Shown in pieces: positions 1-5,886 of a DNA stretch of 10,336 nt; within the stretch, counting starts at the first letter, position 1; the number at the start of each line of letters is the position of its first letter. Source of the stretch: Gemmatimonadota bacterium. Its GTDB lineage: Bacteria; Gemmatimonadota; Gemmatimonadetes; Longimicrobiales; Gaopeijiaceae. Where the stretch lies: contig PWZC01000322.1 of NCBI GenBank assembly GCA_003567615.1, positions 1 through 10,336 of the forward strand, in the 5' to 3' direction. The position numbers and the translations under genes are program-made. The notes beneath the pieces were generated by a model. That model saw only the letters and a list, made by a program, of their open reading frames with translations. It was not told the DNA's origin and ran no database searches.

Positions 1-175
1 GGTGCGTCTCGTGTGCGGAGCAGAGGATGCCAGTGGGGTCAGATGCAACCAGGGCCCGGTTTCAGCCAGGGGCCCCGGTTCATCAACCAGAGTCCCACGG
101 CCCACCCGGTCAGGGGAAAGTTAACTGGATGACCCCCAGCCTGGTCACCCTCCCCTTGCCGGAAACCGACCCTAC
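1..175. other. Left-edge non-coding stretch
   Basis: This lies beyond the terminator of the tRNA unit. I see no ORF with recognisable protein character on either strand and no structural RNA. Two loosely similar GC-rich segments (about 49-65 and 66-82, each reading roughly CAGGG-CCCGGTT) follow one another, but the similarity is too short to mean much. It may be intergenic DNA or the edge of a neighbouring gene outside the window. Confidence 0.5.
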
Positions 176-207
176 AAAAAAAACCTCTCCGGGTCTGACC
201 GGAGAGG
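176..207 (-). terminator. Rho-independent terminator of the tRNA-Glu/tRNA-Val unit
   Basis: A perfect 9-bp stem (184-192 CCTCTCCGG pairs with 199-207 CCGGAGAGG) encloses a 6-nt loop. Reading on the minus strand, it is followed directly by eight Ts (the A run at 176-183). This is a textbook intrinsic terminator oriented to stop transcription coming from the tRNAs. There is no comparable T run on the plus side, so it is probably unidirectional. Confidence 0.93.
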
Positions 208-327
208 CATCTTCTTGCTGCTCACGTCTGAACTCCTGCAGCCGCTGCGACCGGAACCGGTCGCGCTGGCTTGGACCGCGTCCGCTGCACGGACATCCGC
301 GAGCGTTCAAGCCGAAGGGCGGGATCA
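208..327 (-). other. Structured 3' trailer between tRNA-Val and the terminator
   Basis: About 120 nt of transcript are predicted between the 3' end of tRNA-Val and the terminator stem. It holds two further stem-loops. One is an 18-nt near-palindrome at 247-264 (GCGACCGG and CCGGTCGC around AA), with a possible outer AGCC/GGCT stem. The other is at 280-294 (GTCCG and CGGAC around a 5-nt loop). No protein-coding signal or tRNA fold is visible here. It could be only a precursor trailer trimmed by RNases, or a small RNA released from the tRNA precursor. Confidence 0.5.
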
Positions 328-400
328 TGGCCACTGCTGGACTCGAACCAGCGACCCCTACGATGTGAACGTAGTGCTCTACCAGCTGAGCTAAGTGGCC
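328..400 (-). tRNA. tRNA-Val (anticodon CAC)
   Basis: The minus strand folds into a complete cloverleaf of 73 nt. The acceptor stem is perfect (GGCCACT with AGTGGCC). The D arm is GCTC-loop-GAGC, the anticodon stem is CTACG/CGTAG, and its loop TTCACAT gives anticodon CAC, which reads the valine codon GTG. The variable loop has 5 nt, and the T arm GCTGG/CCAGC carries the canonical TTCGAGT loop. The discriminator base is A. No CCA follows (the next bases are TGA), so the 3' end must be added by a CCA-adding enzyme. It lies downstream of tRNA-Glu on the same strand and upstream of the terminator at 176-207, so it is most likely the distal member of a two-tRNA transcript. Confidence 0.97.
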
Positions 401-525
401 GTCGTGTGGGTCGGACCCGGGGTGCGCCCGGCACCAACCCGTTTTTTTGCACATACCCTCATGCAGCGAAGATCCGGGATCAGCTCCCGGATCTTCGTCA
501 GGCCGGAGGAGCTTCTCCGACCAAG
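401..525 (-). other. Spacer between the two tRNAs, with a perfect 13-bp stem-loop
   Basis: The 125-nt spacer contains an inverted repeat: 467-479 (CGAAGATCCGGGA) pairs perfectly with 485-497 (TCCCGGATCTTCG) around a 5-nt loop. On the minus strand no T run follows the stem, and none follows on the plus strand either, so it is not a standard intrinsic terminator. Seven As (minus strand) lie about 20 nt further on. It may be a processing site, a partial terminator or a stabiliser of the upstream tRNA precursor. I see no separate promoter for tRNA-Val. Confidence 0.6.
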
Positions 526-598
526 TACCCCCACGGGGAATCGAACCCCGGTTTCCTGGCTGAGAACCAGGTGTCCTAGGCCACTAGACGATGGGGGC
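526..598 (-). tRNA. tRNA-Glu (anticodon CTC)
   Basis: The minus strand gives a 73-nt cloverleaf. The acceptor GCCCCCA pairs with TGGGGGT, with a G-T wobble at the terminal pair. The D arm resembles the usual bacterial tRNA-Glu (GTCTAGTGGCCTAGGAC). The anticodon stem is CCTGG/CCAGG with loop TTCTCAG, so the anticodon is CTC, which reads GAG. The T arm is CGGGG-TTCGATT-CCCCG. The discriminator is A and no CCA is encoded. It is the first gene after the promoter at 628-656 and is probably co-transcribed with tRNA-Val downstream. In bacteria that use the C5 pathway, glutamyl-tRNA also feeds tetrapyrrole synthesis, but nothing here tests that. Confidence 0.97.
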
Positions 599-601
599 GT
601 G

Positions 602-623
602 GGCCCTGATTTGTGTCAGGGCC
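602..623 (-). promoter_or_regulatory. Inverted repeat in the tRNA-Glu leader / start-site region
   Basis: GGCCCTGA (602-609) and TCAGGGCC (616-623) form a perfect 8-bp inverted repeat around a 6-nt spacer. It sits between the -10 element (628-633) and the mature tRNA 5' end (598). The predicted transcription start is near 621, so the dyad covers the first transcribed bases. It could be a 5' leader hairpin removed by RNase P or an operator at the start site; the sequence does not say which. Confidence 0.55.
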
Positions 624-627
624 GAAA

Positions 628-656
628 ATTATACCCAAGGCCCGCCGAGGGATCAA
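628..656 (-). promoter_or_regulatory. Sigma-70-type promoter of the tRNA unit
   Basis: Reading the minus strand, 651-656 gives TTGATC (4 of 6 to TTGACA), then a 17-bp spacer, then a perfect TATAAT at 628-633. It lies 30 bp upstream of tRNA-Glu in a window where AT-rich hexamers are otherwise rare. The spacing is ideal and the predicted start is about base 621. This is by far the clearest promoter in the window, as expected for a stable RNA. Confidence 0.85.
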
Positions 657-899
657 CCCCCCTCCCCCTCATCGCCGGATGAGCCGGGGTCGGGTTTCCC
701 CGTCACCGTCGGGGGTGCCCCGATCCGGCCCCCCCGCATCGGCGGGTACGTCCAGGGCCCCTCCCCCCTCCCGCTGCAGTTCCTGGATTGGCAGGAGCCA
801 CTTCCGGACCATGCGCTCCATCCAGCCGTCTCCCCATGGATTCCAGGCCTCGAAGGCCTCCAACCTGCTCCCGCTCCATTGGGCTCGTTGCCCCGGACG
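657..899. other. Non-coding stretch between the hydrolase gene and the tRNA promoter
   Basis: These 243 bases lie between the hydrolase stop codon and the -35 element of the tRNA promoter. Open frames here are short, proline/glycine/arginine-rich and show no family resemblance. One small hairpin follows the hydrolase gene: AGGCCT (845-850), a 3-nt loop, AGGCCT (854-859). It has no T run, so it is at best a weak or Rho-assisted terminator. Nothing else stands out. Confidence 0.5.
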
Positions 900-1691
900 C
901 TAGGCGTCGGGCACACCATCGGCGCCGTACCGGAGGAAGTTCACCACCGCCCCGAGAGTCCGCTCCTCTTCAACCAATTGATTGTGGGTGGGGCAGCAGA
1001 TCTCCAGGTTCAACGCTCCGGGAAGGAGCCCTGACGACCCGGGGATGACGCGAAGGTCCACCGGTGTGCGGATGGCCAGATCCTCAACCCCCTCGGGGAC
1101 CCCTCGCTCGCCTTCGTTGAGCTGTGTCAGGAAGTCGCTCCCGGGAACCATCTCCCTTCCGCCATCGCCCCATGCCAGGATGGCCGCCACGGTGCCCCGG
1201 TGCGGGGTCCCCAGAAAGACGGCCCGACGCACGGCTTCCTGCACGTCGGGTCGGGTCAGGAGATAGTAGCGGACCGCCAATCCCCCCATGGAGGGGGCCA
1301 CAATGTCCACACGGTGCGCACCGGTCATGGCCCGGAGGGACTCCACGGCCCGGTCGATCTCCCGGGCATGCCGCTGGTTGCTTCCGAACGGATCGGGGAA
1401 GCTGAGAGCCGCGATACGGGTCTCCGGCCATCCCTTTTCGATGAGGTGGAGCCGGAGTGGCTCCAGATCCGGTGCTTCGTCGCCCCACCCTGGAACCAGG
1501 AGGACGGGCACGGCCTCGAGGTCGCCGCCGCCGAAGAGGGTCTGGGCCGACAGGGGCTGGGCACCTTGCCCGGAGCCGGCACCGAAGGTCAGGGTCAGAA
1601 CCAGGGCCGGGACCACGAACCGAGCGGACGCCAGCCGCGCCTGGTACCACCGCGCTCTGTGTCCCATACCGGCTGCCTTCGCTGCGTTCAT
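900..1691 (-). CDS. Secreted lipase-like alpha/beta-hydrolase
   Basis: A 263-residue protein of the alpha/beta-hydrolase fold, closest in motifs to class 2 lipases. A basic N-terminus, a hydrophobic segment at about residues 26-40 and a following LSAQ (about residues 48-51) suggest a signal peptide. The oxyanion-side strand reads VPVLLVPGWG. The nucleophile elbow is APSMGG with Ser134; Ala replaces the first Gly of GxSxG, as in Bacillus-type lipases (AxSxG). GTPHRGT follows, as in many lipases. Plausible triad partners are Asp212 (TPVDLRV) and His236 (PTHNQLV), spaced as in small lipases. Substrate unknown: an acyl ester or lipid is the family expectation. Start: ATG at 1691, with GGAGGG 11 nt upstream; an internal ATG at 1667 would shorten only the charged N-terminus. 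It lies 236 bp downstream of the aminotransferase, too far to assume co-transcription. Confidence 0.88.
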   Translation of the reverse strand: MNAAKAAGMGHRARWYQARLASARFVVPALVLTLTFGAGSGQGAQPLSAQTLFGGGDLEAVPVLLVPGWGDEAPDLEPLRLHLIEKGWPETRIAALSFPDPFGSNQRHAREIDRAVESLRAMTGAHRVDIVAPSMGGLAVRYYLLTRPDVQEAVRRAVFLGTPHRGTVAAILAWGDGGREMVPGSDFLTQLNEGERGVPEGVEDLAIRTPVDLRVIPGSSGLLPGALNLEICCPTHNQLVEEERTLGAVVNFLRYGADGVPDA

Positions 1692-1727
1692 CCGGTTCCG
1701 TTCCCTCCGCCGCGTTCATCCCGTTCG
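1677..1727. repeat. 28-bp-period duplication around the hydrolase start codon
   Basis: Bases 1677-1699 and 1705-1727 match at 19 of 23 positions, and both include GCGTTCATCC, which on the minus strand is GGATGAACGC. The second copy therefore places another ATG (1719) 28 nt upstream of the hydrolase ATG, in a different frame. Confidence 0.6.
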
Positions 1728-1850
1728 GTCGAGGGCTCCATTCCCTTCCAAGCCCCGCTCCCCTTCCTGGCCCAGGCTCCCCTGCCCTTTCCCTCCCTTC
1801 ACAAGCCTCCCGGTCGGGATACACCGGGACAGCCGGGATGGATCGCCTGC
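1692..1850 (-). other. Purine-rich leader upstream of the hydrolase
   Basis: On the minus strand this is strongly purine-rich, especially 1735-1800, with many GGAGG- and GGGAAAGGG-like runs. No convincing -35/-10 pair is visible. It could be an untranslated leader of the hydrolase mRNA or plain intergenic DNA. Confidence 0.4.
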
Positions 1851-1918
1851 GCCATGGCATGACACCCGCGCCATGGTATGACACCTGCGCCACGGCATGA
1901 CACCTGCGCCATGGCGTG
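1851..1918. repeat. 19-bp tandem repeat, three full copies plus a partial
   Basis: Copies lie at 1851-1869, 1870-1888 and 1889-1907 with consensus GCCATGGCATGACACCTGC, differing at one or two positions each. A fourth, 11-nt partial copy (GCCATGGCGTG) begins at 1908, and CCTGC at 1846-1850 matches the end of a unit. Each unit begins with the palindrome GCCATGGC or a one-base variant and contains TGACACC. The array starts about 9 bp beyond the aminotransferase stop codon. There is no spacer sequence, so it is not a CRISPR array. Confidence 0.9.
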
Positions 1919-1927
1919 GGAGTGGGG

Positions 1928-3307
1928 TCAGGGGTCGCCACCACCGGCGATGCGGATCGATTCCACCACCCGCTCGAGCGCCACCTCACGCTGAAGGGCC
2001 GACAGGACCAGGGGCGGGGAGAGCTCCAACACCTCGCCGTGGGCTCCCGCCGGGAGGACGATGAGCCCACGCCGGAGTGCTTCTTCCGTCCCCCGGACCC
2101 CGGCGCCGGGACGGCCCAGATCGATGCCGATGAAGAAGCCCCGGCCCCGGATCTCCCGGATGGAGTCCCGGGGCAGTTCCCTTTCCAGTGCCTCGCGGAA
2201 GGCCGCTCCTTCCCGGGCCGCATAGGCGGTCAGCTCCTCGCCCTCGAGAACGTCCAGGAAGGCGATCCCGGCGGTGCAGGCCAGGGGGTGGCCCAGGAAG
2301 GTGGAAGTGTGGAGCGCCTCGCCCGGCGACTCGGGCCAGGCGTCCATGACCGAAACCGGCCCGGCGCAGGCGCTGAGGGGGAGTCCGCCCCCCAACGCCT
2401 TCCCCACACAGATCAGGTCCGGCACGACCCCGTCGTGCTCCAGGGCGAAGAGGCGGCCGGTACGCCCCAGTCCGCTGAAGATCTCGTCGAAGACCAACAG
2501 GGCTCCGGCCGCGCGGGTGCGCCGGGCCACCTCCGCAAGGAAGCCGGGGGGTGGCACCCGGACCCCGGCCCGCCCCTGGATGGGCTCGAGGATGACTGCA
2601 CCAGGGGGACCGTGAGTGGCCCCTCCCGGCACACCGCCGGCACCCCCGCTCGACACATCGCCCGCACCCTGGCCCGGCTCCCTGGCTGCCAGCGCCAGGT
2701 CCAGCGCCGCCAGACTCTCGTCCGCCTCCACCGCCGTTGTGGGGAAGGGGACGAAACGCACGCCGGAATAGAGGCGGCGCCGGAAGGGCTCTCGGAAGTC
2801 GTCCCGGCCGGTGGCGGCCAGCGAGCCCAGGGTGAGGCCGTGGTAGGCTCCCCGGAAGGCCACCACGCCGGGGCGACCGGTGGCCAGGAGGGTGGTCTTG
2901 AGGGCGATTTCCACCGCCTCCGATCCGGAGTTGGCCAGGGTGATCCGGCTCCGCTCACCCCAGGGAAGGATGGCGGCCAGGCGCTCCAGGAACTCCACCT
3001 TCCGCACCGGCGGGTGCACATCGCCCATCCCGTGGGTCAGGATGCCGGCCTGCTCCCGGATGGCGGCGGTGATCTGCGGATGCGCATGACCCGCCAGCGC
3101 CACGCCGAAGGCACCGGTGAGATCCAGGTACCGGTTCCCGTCGGCATCATCCACCACGGCGCCCCGGGCCCGGGACCAGAAAACGGGAAAGTGGTCAGAG
3201 AGGTAGGTGACGTTCCTCGACTCCACCCGGCGCAGACGCCGGGCCAGGTCCCGGGTTGCCGGGCCGGGTGGGGAGGTAACGATGCGGGGAAGGGGGGGAT
3301 CAACCAT
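1928..3307 (-). CDS. Class III PLP-dependent aminotransferase
   Basis: A 459-residue fold-type I aminotransferase of the class III (ornithine/GABA aminotransferase-like) family, cytoplasmic. Visible motifs: DADGNRYLDLTGAFGV near the N-terminus; SGSEAVEIALK (about 127-137), the cofactor phosphate-binding turn; FRGAYHG (151-157); VILEPIQG; VFDEIFSGLGRTG with Asp274, which pairs with the pyridine nitrogen; and VGKALGGGLPLS with Lys303, the Schiff-base lysine 29 residues later; then HTSTFLGHPLACTAG. The specific amino donor cannot be read from sequence. A Gly-rich segment of about 30 residues (207-236) precedes the conserved VILEP strand and looks like an insertion. Start: I chose ATG at 3307, because the text from there (MVDPPLPRIVTSPPGP) looks like a normal N-terminus; an in-frame GTG at 3349 is possible. 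Neither has a clear Shine-Dalgarno sequence. Divergent from the gene at 3473. Confidence 0.92.
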   Translation of the reverse strand: MVDPPLPRIVTSPPGPATRDLARRLRRVESRNVTYLSDHFPVFWSRARGAVVDDADGNRYLDLTGAFGVALAGHAHPQITAAIREQAGILTHGMGDVHPPVRKVEFLERLAAILPWGERSRITLANSGSEAVEIALKTTLLATGRPGVVAFRGAYHGLTLGSLAATGRDDFREPFRRRLYSGVRFVPFPTTAVEADESLAALDLALAAREPGQGAGDVSSGGAGGVPGGATHGPPGAVILEPIQGRAGVRVPPPGFLAEVARRTRAAGALLVFDEIFSGLGRTGRLFALEHDGVVPDLICVGKALGGGLPLSACAGPVSVMDAWPESPGEALHTSTFLGHPLACTAGIAFLDVLEGEELTAYAAREGAAFREALERELPRDSIREIRGRGFFIGIDLGRPGAGVRGTEEALRRGLIVLPAGAHGEVLELSPPLVLSALQREVALERVVESIRIAGGGDP

Positions 3308-3375
3308 ACCACGGAACCGGGGGTTGGAGGCCGAGGGTGTAAGGGGCACCGCCCGACCACCGGCGGCGCCCGTCT

Positions 3376-3403
3376 TTGTGGGGCAGGAACTCTTCTCTAG
3401 ACT
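3376..3403 (+). promoter_or_regulatory. Possible weak promoter for the trans-sulfuration-family gene
   Basis: TTGTGG (3376-3381), a 16-bp spacer and TAGACT (3398-3403, 4 of 6 to TATAAT) form a weak sigma-70-like pair. A start near 3410 would leave a leader of about 60 nt before the GTG at 3473 and would rule out the GTG at 3407 as the main start. The match is weak and could be chance. Confidence 0.3.
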
Positions 3404-3472
3404 TCAGTGGCGGGGGCGGAAGCACCTGCCGTCCCCGGAAAAGGTAGCACCCCCCCGGACCCGGAGGCCGCC

Positions 3473-4828
3473 GTGACCGAGAAGCACCACTCGTCCGAGA
3501 ATGACCGCCCCGCCGAGAAGCACCACCCGTCCCAGAAGCAGCGCCCGTCCCAGAAGCACCGCTCCCGCCACATCGGGGACCGCCGCCTCGCCCCCGAAAG
3601 CCTCATGATGAGCTACGGGTACGATCCGGCCCTCTCGGAAGGCTCGGTGAAGTGCCCCATCTTCCAGACCTCCACCTTCGTCTTCGAGTCGGCCGAGGAC
3701 GGGAAGGCCTTCTTCGAGCTGGCGTACGGCCTTCGGGAACAGGAGGCGGACGAGAGCATGGGCCTCATTTACTCCCGCCTCAATAATCCCGACCTCGAGG
3801 TCCTGGAAGACCGCCTCACCCTCTGGGACGACGCCGAGGCCGCGGCGGTCTTCGACAGCGGGATGGGCGCCATCTCCACCACGGCGCTGACCTTCCTCCG
3901 CCCCGGAGACCGCCTCCTCTACAGCGAGCCCATCTACGGGGGCACCCAGTACCTGTTCAGCCATATTCTCCCGGAGTTCGGCATCGAGACCGAGTCGTTC
4001 CGGGCGGCGGTGGGGCCGGAGGTGGAGGAAGAAGCGGTGCGTGCGGCGGCGGCCAGAGGCAACCTGCGCATGATCATGCTGGAGACCCCGGCCAACCCCA
4101 CCAACTTCCTGGTGGACATCGAGCGGGTCTGCCGGGTGGCCCGGGAACTCTCCACCCCGGAGAACCGGATCCTGGTGGCAGTGGACAACACCTTCCTGGG
4201 ACCCGTCTTCCAGCATCCGCTCGAGCTCGGTGCCGACCTGGTGATCTACTCGCTCACCAAGTACGTGGGCGGCCACTCCGACGTCATCGCCGGGGCATGC
4301 CTGGGCTCGGCCGAGGACATCAAGCGCATCAAGGGGATGCGCACCTTCCTTGGAAGCATGGCGGGGCCGTGGACCGGGTGGCTCCTCATGCGGAGTCTGG
4401 AGACGCTCAAGCTCCGCATGACGGCCCAGGCCCGGGGTGCCCGGGTCATCGCCGACTGGCTCCTGGATCACCCCCGGGTGAAACGCGTCTACTACCCCGG
4501 GCATCTGAAGCGCGGCGACCCGGACTACGACACCTTCCGACGGCAGTGCCTTTCGGCGGGAGGGATGGTGTCGTTCGATGTGGACGGGGGAGAGGCGGGC
4601 GCCTTCCAGGTCCTGAACCGGCTCCAACTCATCAAGCTGGCGGTGAGCCTGGGAGGGACCGAGTCGCTGGCGCAGCACCCGGCCTCCATGACCCATTCGG
4701 ACATCCCCGCCGCCGAGCAGCGCGTCATGGGGATCACCGACTCCATGATCCGGCTCTCGGTGGGGGTGGAGGACCCGGAGGACCTGCTGGCGGATCTGGA
4801 GCAGGCGCTGGAGGGGCTGCCGGATTGA
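3473..4828 (+). CDS. Cystathionine gamma-synthase / methionine gamma-lyase family PLP enzyme
   Basis: A cytoplasmic Cys/Met-metabolism PLP enzyme of 451 residues. Key motifs: YSRLNNPDLEVLEDRL, FDSGMGAI, SEPIYGGTQYLF, LETPANPTN, VAVDNTFLGP, SLTKYVGGHSD with the cofactor lysine at residue 263, and the C-terminal SLGGTESLAQHPASMTH. These fix the family but not the reaction, which could be cystathionine synthesis, cystathionine cleavage or methionine/homocysteine gamma-elimination. The position that is Cys in classical methionine gamma-lyase (YGCT) is Gly here (YGGT), so methionine lyase is not favoured. Start: GTG at 3473, with CGGAGG five bases upstream; an earlier GTG at 3407 lacks such a site. 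The first ~32 residues are a hexapeptide repeat tail (see 3479-3568), and the conserved part begins near RLAPESLMMSYGYDP. Convergent with the antiporter gene, 55 bp apart. Confidence 0.9.
   Translation: MTEKHHSSENDRPAEKHHPSQKQRPSQKHRSRHIGDRRLAPESLMMSYGYDPALSEGSVKCPIFQTSTFVFESAEDGKAFFELAYGLREQEADESMGLIYSRLNNPDLEVLEDRLTLWDDAEAAAVFDSGMGAISTTALTFLRPGDRLLYSEPIYGGTQYLFSHILPEFGIETESFRAAVGPEVEEEAVRAAAARGNLRMIMLETPANPTNFLVDIERVCRVARELSTPENRILVAVDNTFLGPVFQHPLELGADLVIYSLTKYVGGHSDVIAGACLGSAEDIKRIKGMRTFLGSMAGPWTGWLLMRSLETLKLRMTAQARGARVIADWLLDHPRVKRVYYPGHLKRGDPDYDTFRRQCLSAGGMVSFDVDGGEAGAFQVLNRLQLIKLAVSLGGTESLAQHPASMTHSDIPAAEQRVMGITDSMIRLSVGVEDPEDLLADLEQALEGLPD
3479..3568 (+). repeat. Five 18-bp tandem repeats in the N-terminal coding region
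   Basis: Units begin at 3479, 3497, 3515, 3533 and 3551. They encode EKHHSS, ENDRPA, EKHHPS, QKQRPS and QKHRSR. Consensus is roughly GAGAAGCACCRCCCGTCC. The period is six codons, so copy-number changes would keep the frame. Confidence 0.88.
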
Positions 4829-4883
4829 GCCGGGCGCTCCCCGTGGCCCGCCGCCGCGGATGCCATGGGCGGACGATGGGAGC
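4829..4883. other. Short convergent intergenic region
   Basis: These 55 bp separate two converging stop codons (TGA at 4826-4828 and TGA read from 4886-4884). I see no strong stem with a T run in either direction, so termination here is either Rho-dependent or leads to overlapping 3' ends. Confidence 0.5.
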
Positions 4884-5879
4884 TCACACCAGCCAGAACC
4901 AGACCCCCAGGTAGGCCAGGAGGAGGAGGAGCCCTTCCACCCGACCCACCGACCGGATCCGCTTGGGGCCGTTGACCCGGACCCGTCCCGGCCCCGGTTG
5001 GCGACGCGGGCGCCGGGGGCCGATGAGGACGATGGGTACCAGAAGGAGCGAGAGCAGGGCCATGGCAGGGTACTCCAGCGTCAGGATCCGCTCCGCCACC
5101 GAGAGCGGGTGCACCAGGGCGGCCCCACCCAGGACGAAGGTGAGGTTGAAGATGTTGGAGCCCACGATGTTTCCCACCGCCAGATCGGTCTCGCGCCGCA
5201 CCGCCGCCACCACCGTGGTGGCCAGCTCCGGCAGCGAGGTGCCCACCGCCACCACCGTGAGCCCCACCAGGAGCTCCGGCACCCCCACCTGCGCCGCCAG
5301 ATCGGTGGCACCCAGGACGATGAGCTGTCCCCCCACCACCAGTCCCACGGCACCGGCCCCCACCTTGGCGGCTTCCCGGAGGGGCCGGAAGGTGGGGTCT
5401 GACGCGGCCTTGGCCGGGGCCGACGCCAGATCACCCTGCCAGCTCCGGTACAGCACCGCCAGGTAGGCGAAGAGGAGGAGGGCCAGGACGGTCCCTTCCA
5501 CCCGCCCCACCCGGAGGTTCAGGAGGAGGGGGAAGGCCAGAAGGGTGATGACCACCATCCACGGAAGGTCCCGGCGGACCACCGAGGGCACCACCTCCAG
5601 GGGCCGCACCAGGGCGGCCAGCGCCAGGACAAGGCCGACGTTGGCCAGGTTGGACCCCAGGATGTTCCCCAGCGCCAGATCCGGACTGCCCCGGGCCGCC
5701 GCCAGGAGCGAGACCACCAGCTCCGGCGCCGACGTCCCGATGGAGACCACGGTGAGCCCCACCAGGATGGGAGCGATCCCCCAGGCCACGCCCATGCGGG
5801 CCGCACCCCGGATCAGCCCCTCGGCCCCCAGGTAGAGGACCCCGATCCCGGCCAGGAGGAGGAGGAGGGGGGTGAGCAC
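4884..5879 (-). CDS. Calcium/sodium antiporter of the CaCA family (YrbG-like)
   Basis: A 331-residue integral membrane protein with about ten hydrophobic segments in two inverted halves, as in prokaryotic Na+/Ca2+ exchangers. The alpha-1 repeat has GTSAPE (48-53) and GNILGSN (71-77). The alpha-2 repeat has GTSLPE (213-218) and GNIVGSN (236-242). The paired glutamates (E53, E218) and asparagines line the ion site in this family. A second trace of the duplication is VGRVEG at 124-129 and again at 311-316, each starting the last helix of its half. A basic, proline-rich loop lies at about 288-308. The expected role is calcium extrusion driven by sodium or protons across the inner membrane; ion specificity is not fixed. 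Start: GTG at 5879, seven bases after the polX stop; the GAGGAG overlapping that stop is a suitable ribosome site, suggesting translational coupling. Confidence 0.93.
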   Translation of the reverse strand: MLTPLLLLLAGIGVLYLGAEGLIRGAARMGVAWGIAPILVGLTVVSIGTSAPELVVSLLAAARGSPDLALGNILGSNLANVGLVLALAALVRPLEVVPSVVRRDLPWMVVITLLAFPLLLNLRVGRVEGTVLALLLFAYLAVLYRSWQGDLASAPAKAASDPTFRPLREAAKVGAGAVGLVVGGQLIVLGATDLAAQVGVPELLVGLTVVAVGTSLPELATTVVAAVRRETDLAVGNIVGSNIFNLTFVLGGAALVHPLSVAERILTLEYPAMALLSLLLVPIVLIGPRRPRRQPGPGRVRVNGPKRIRSVGRVEGLLLLLAYLGVWFWLV

Positions 5880-5886
5880 GGGCTCC

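Noticed and set aside
27..368. Plus-strand small gene at the left edge
   Set aside because: It runs antisense through the terminator and tRNA-Val, and has no convincing ribosome site or family resemblance.
421..448. Plus-strand intrinsic terminator (GGTGC/GCACC stem then seven Ts)
   Set aside because: The stem is only 5 bp, lies several bases from the T run, and there is no plus-strand gene upstream to terminate.
110..454. Minus-strand open frame through tRNA-Val
   Set aside because: It reads through a tRNA and an intrinsic terminator and has no recognisable protein features.
845..859. Intrinsic terminator after the hydrolase gene
   Set aside because: A 6-bp AGGCCT hairpin with a 3-nt loop and no T run on either strand; too weak to call.
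1851..1918. CRISPR array
   Set aside because: The 19-bp units are directly adjacent with no unique spacers, and no cas genes are present.
1084..2223. 379-codon minus-strand open frame spanning the hydrolase and its leader
   Set aside because: It overlaps the hydrolase in another frame, is rich in Arg/Pro/Gly/Ser, and runs through the tandem repeats into the aminotransferase gene. The hydrolase frame has the real family motifs.
1916..3400. 494-codon plus-strand open frame antisense to the aminotransferase
   Set aside because: It is antisense to a gene with full catalytic motifs. Long antisense frames are common in GC-rich codon usage, and its product has no family character.
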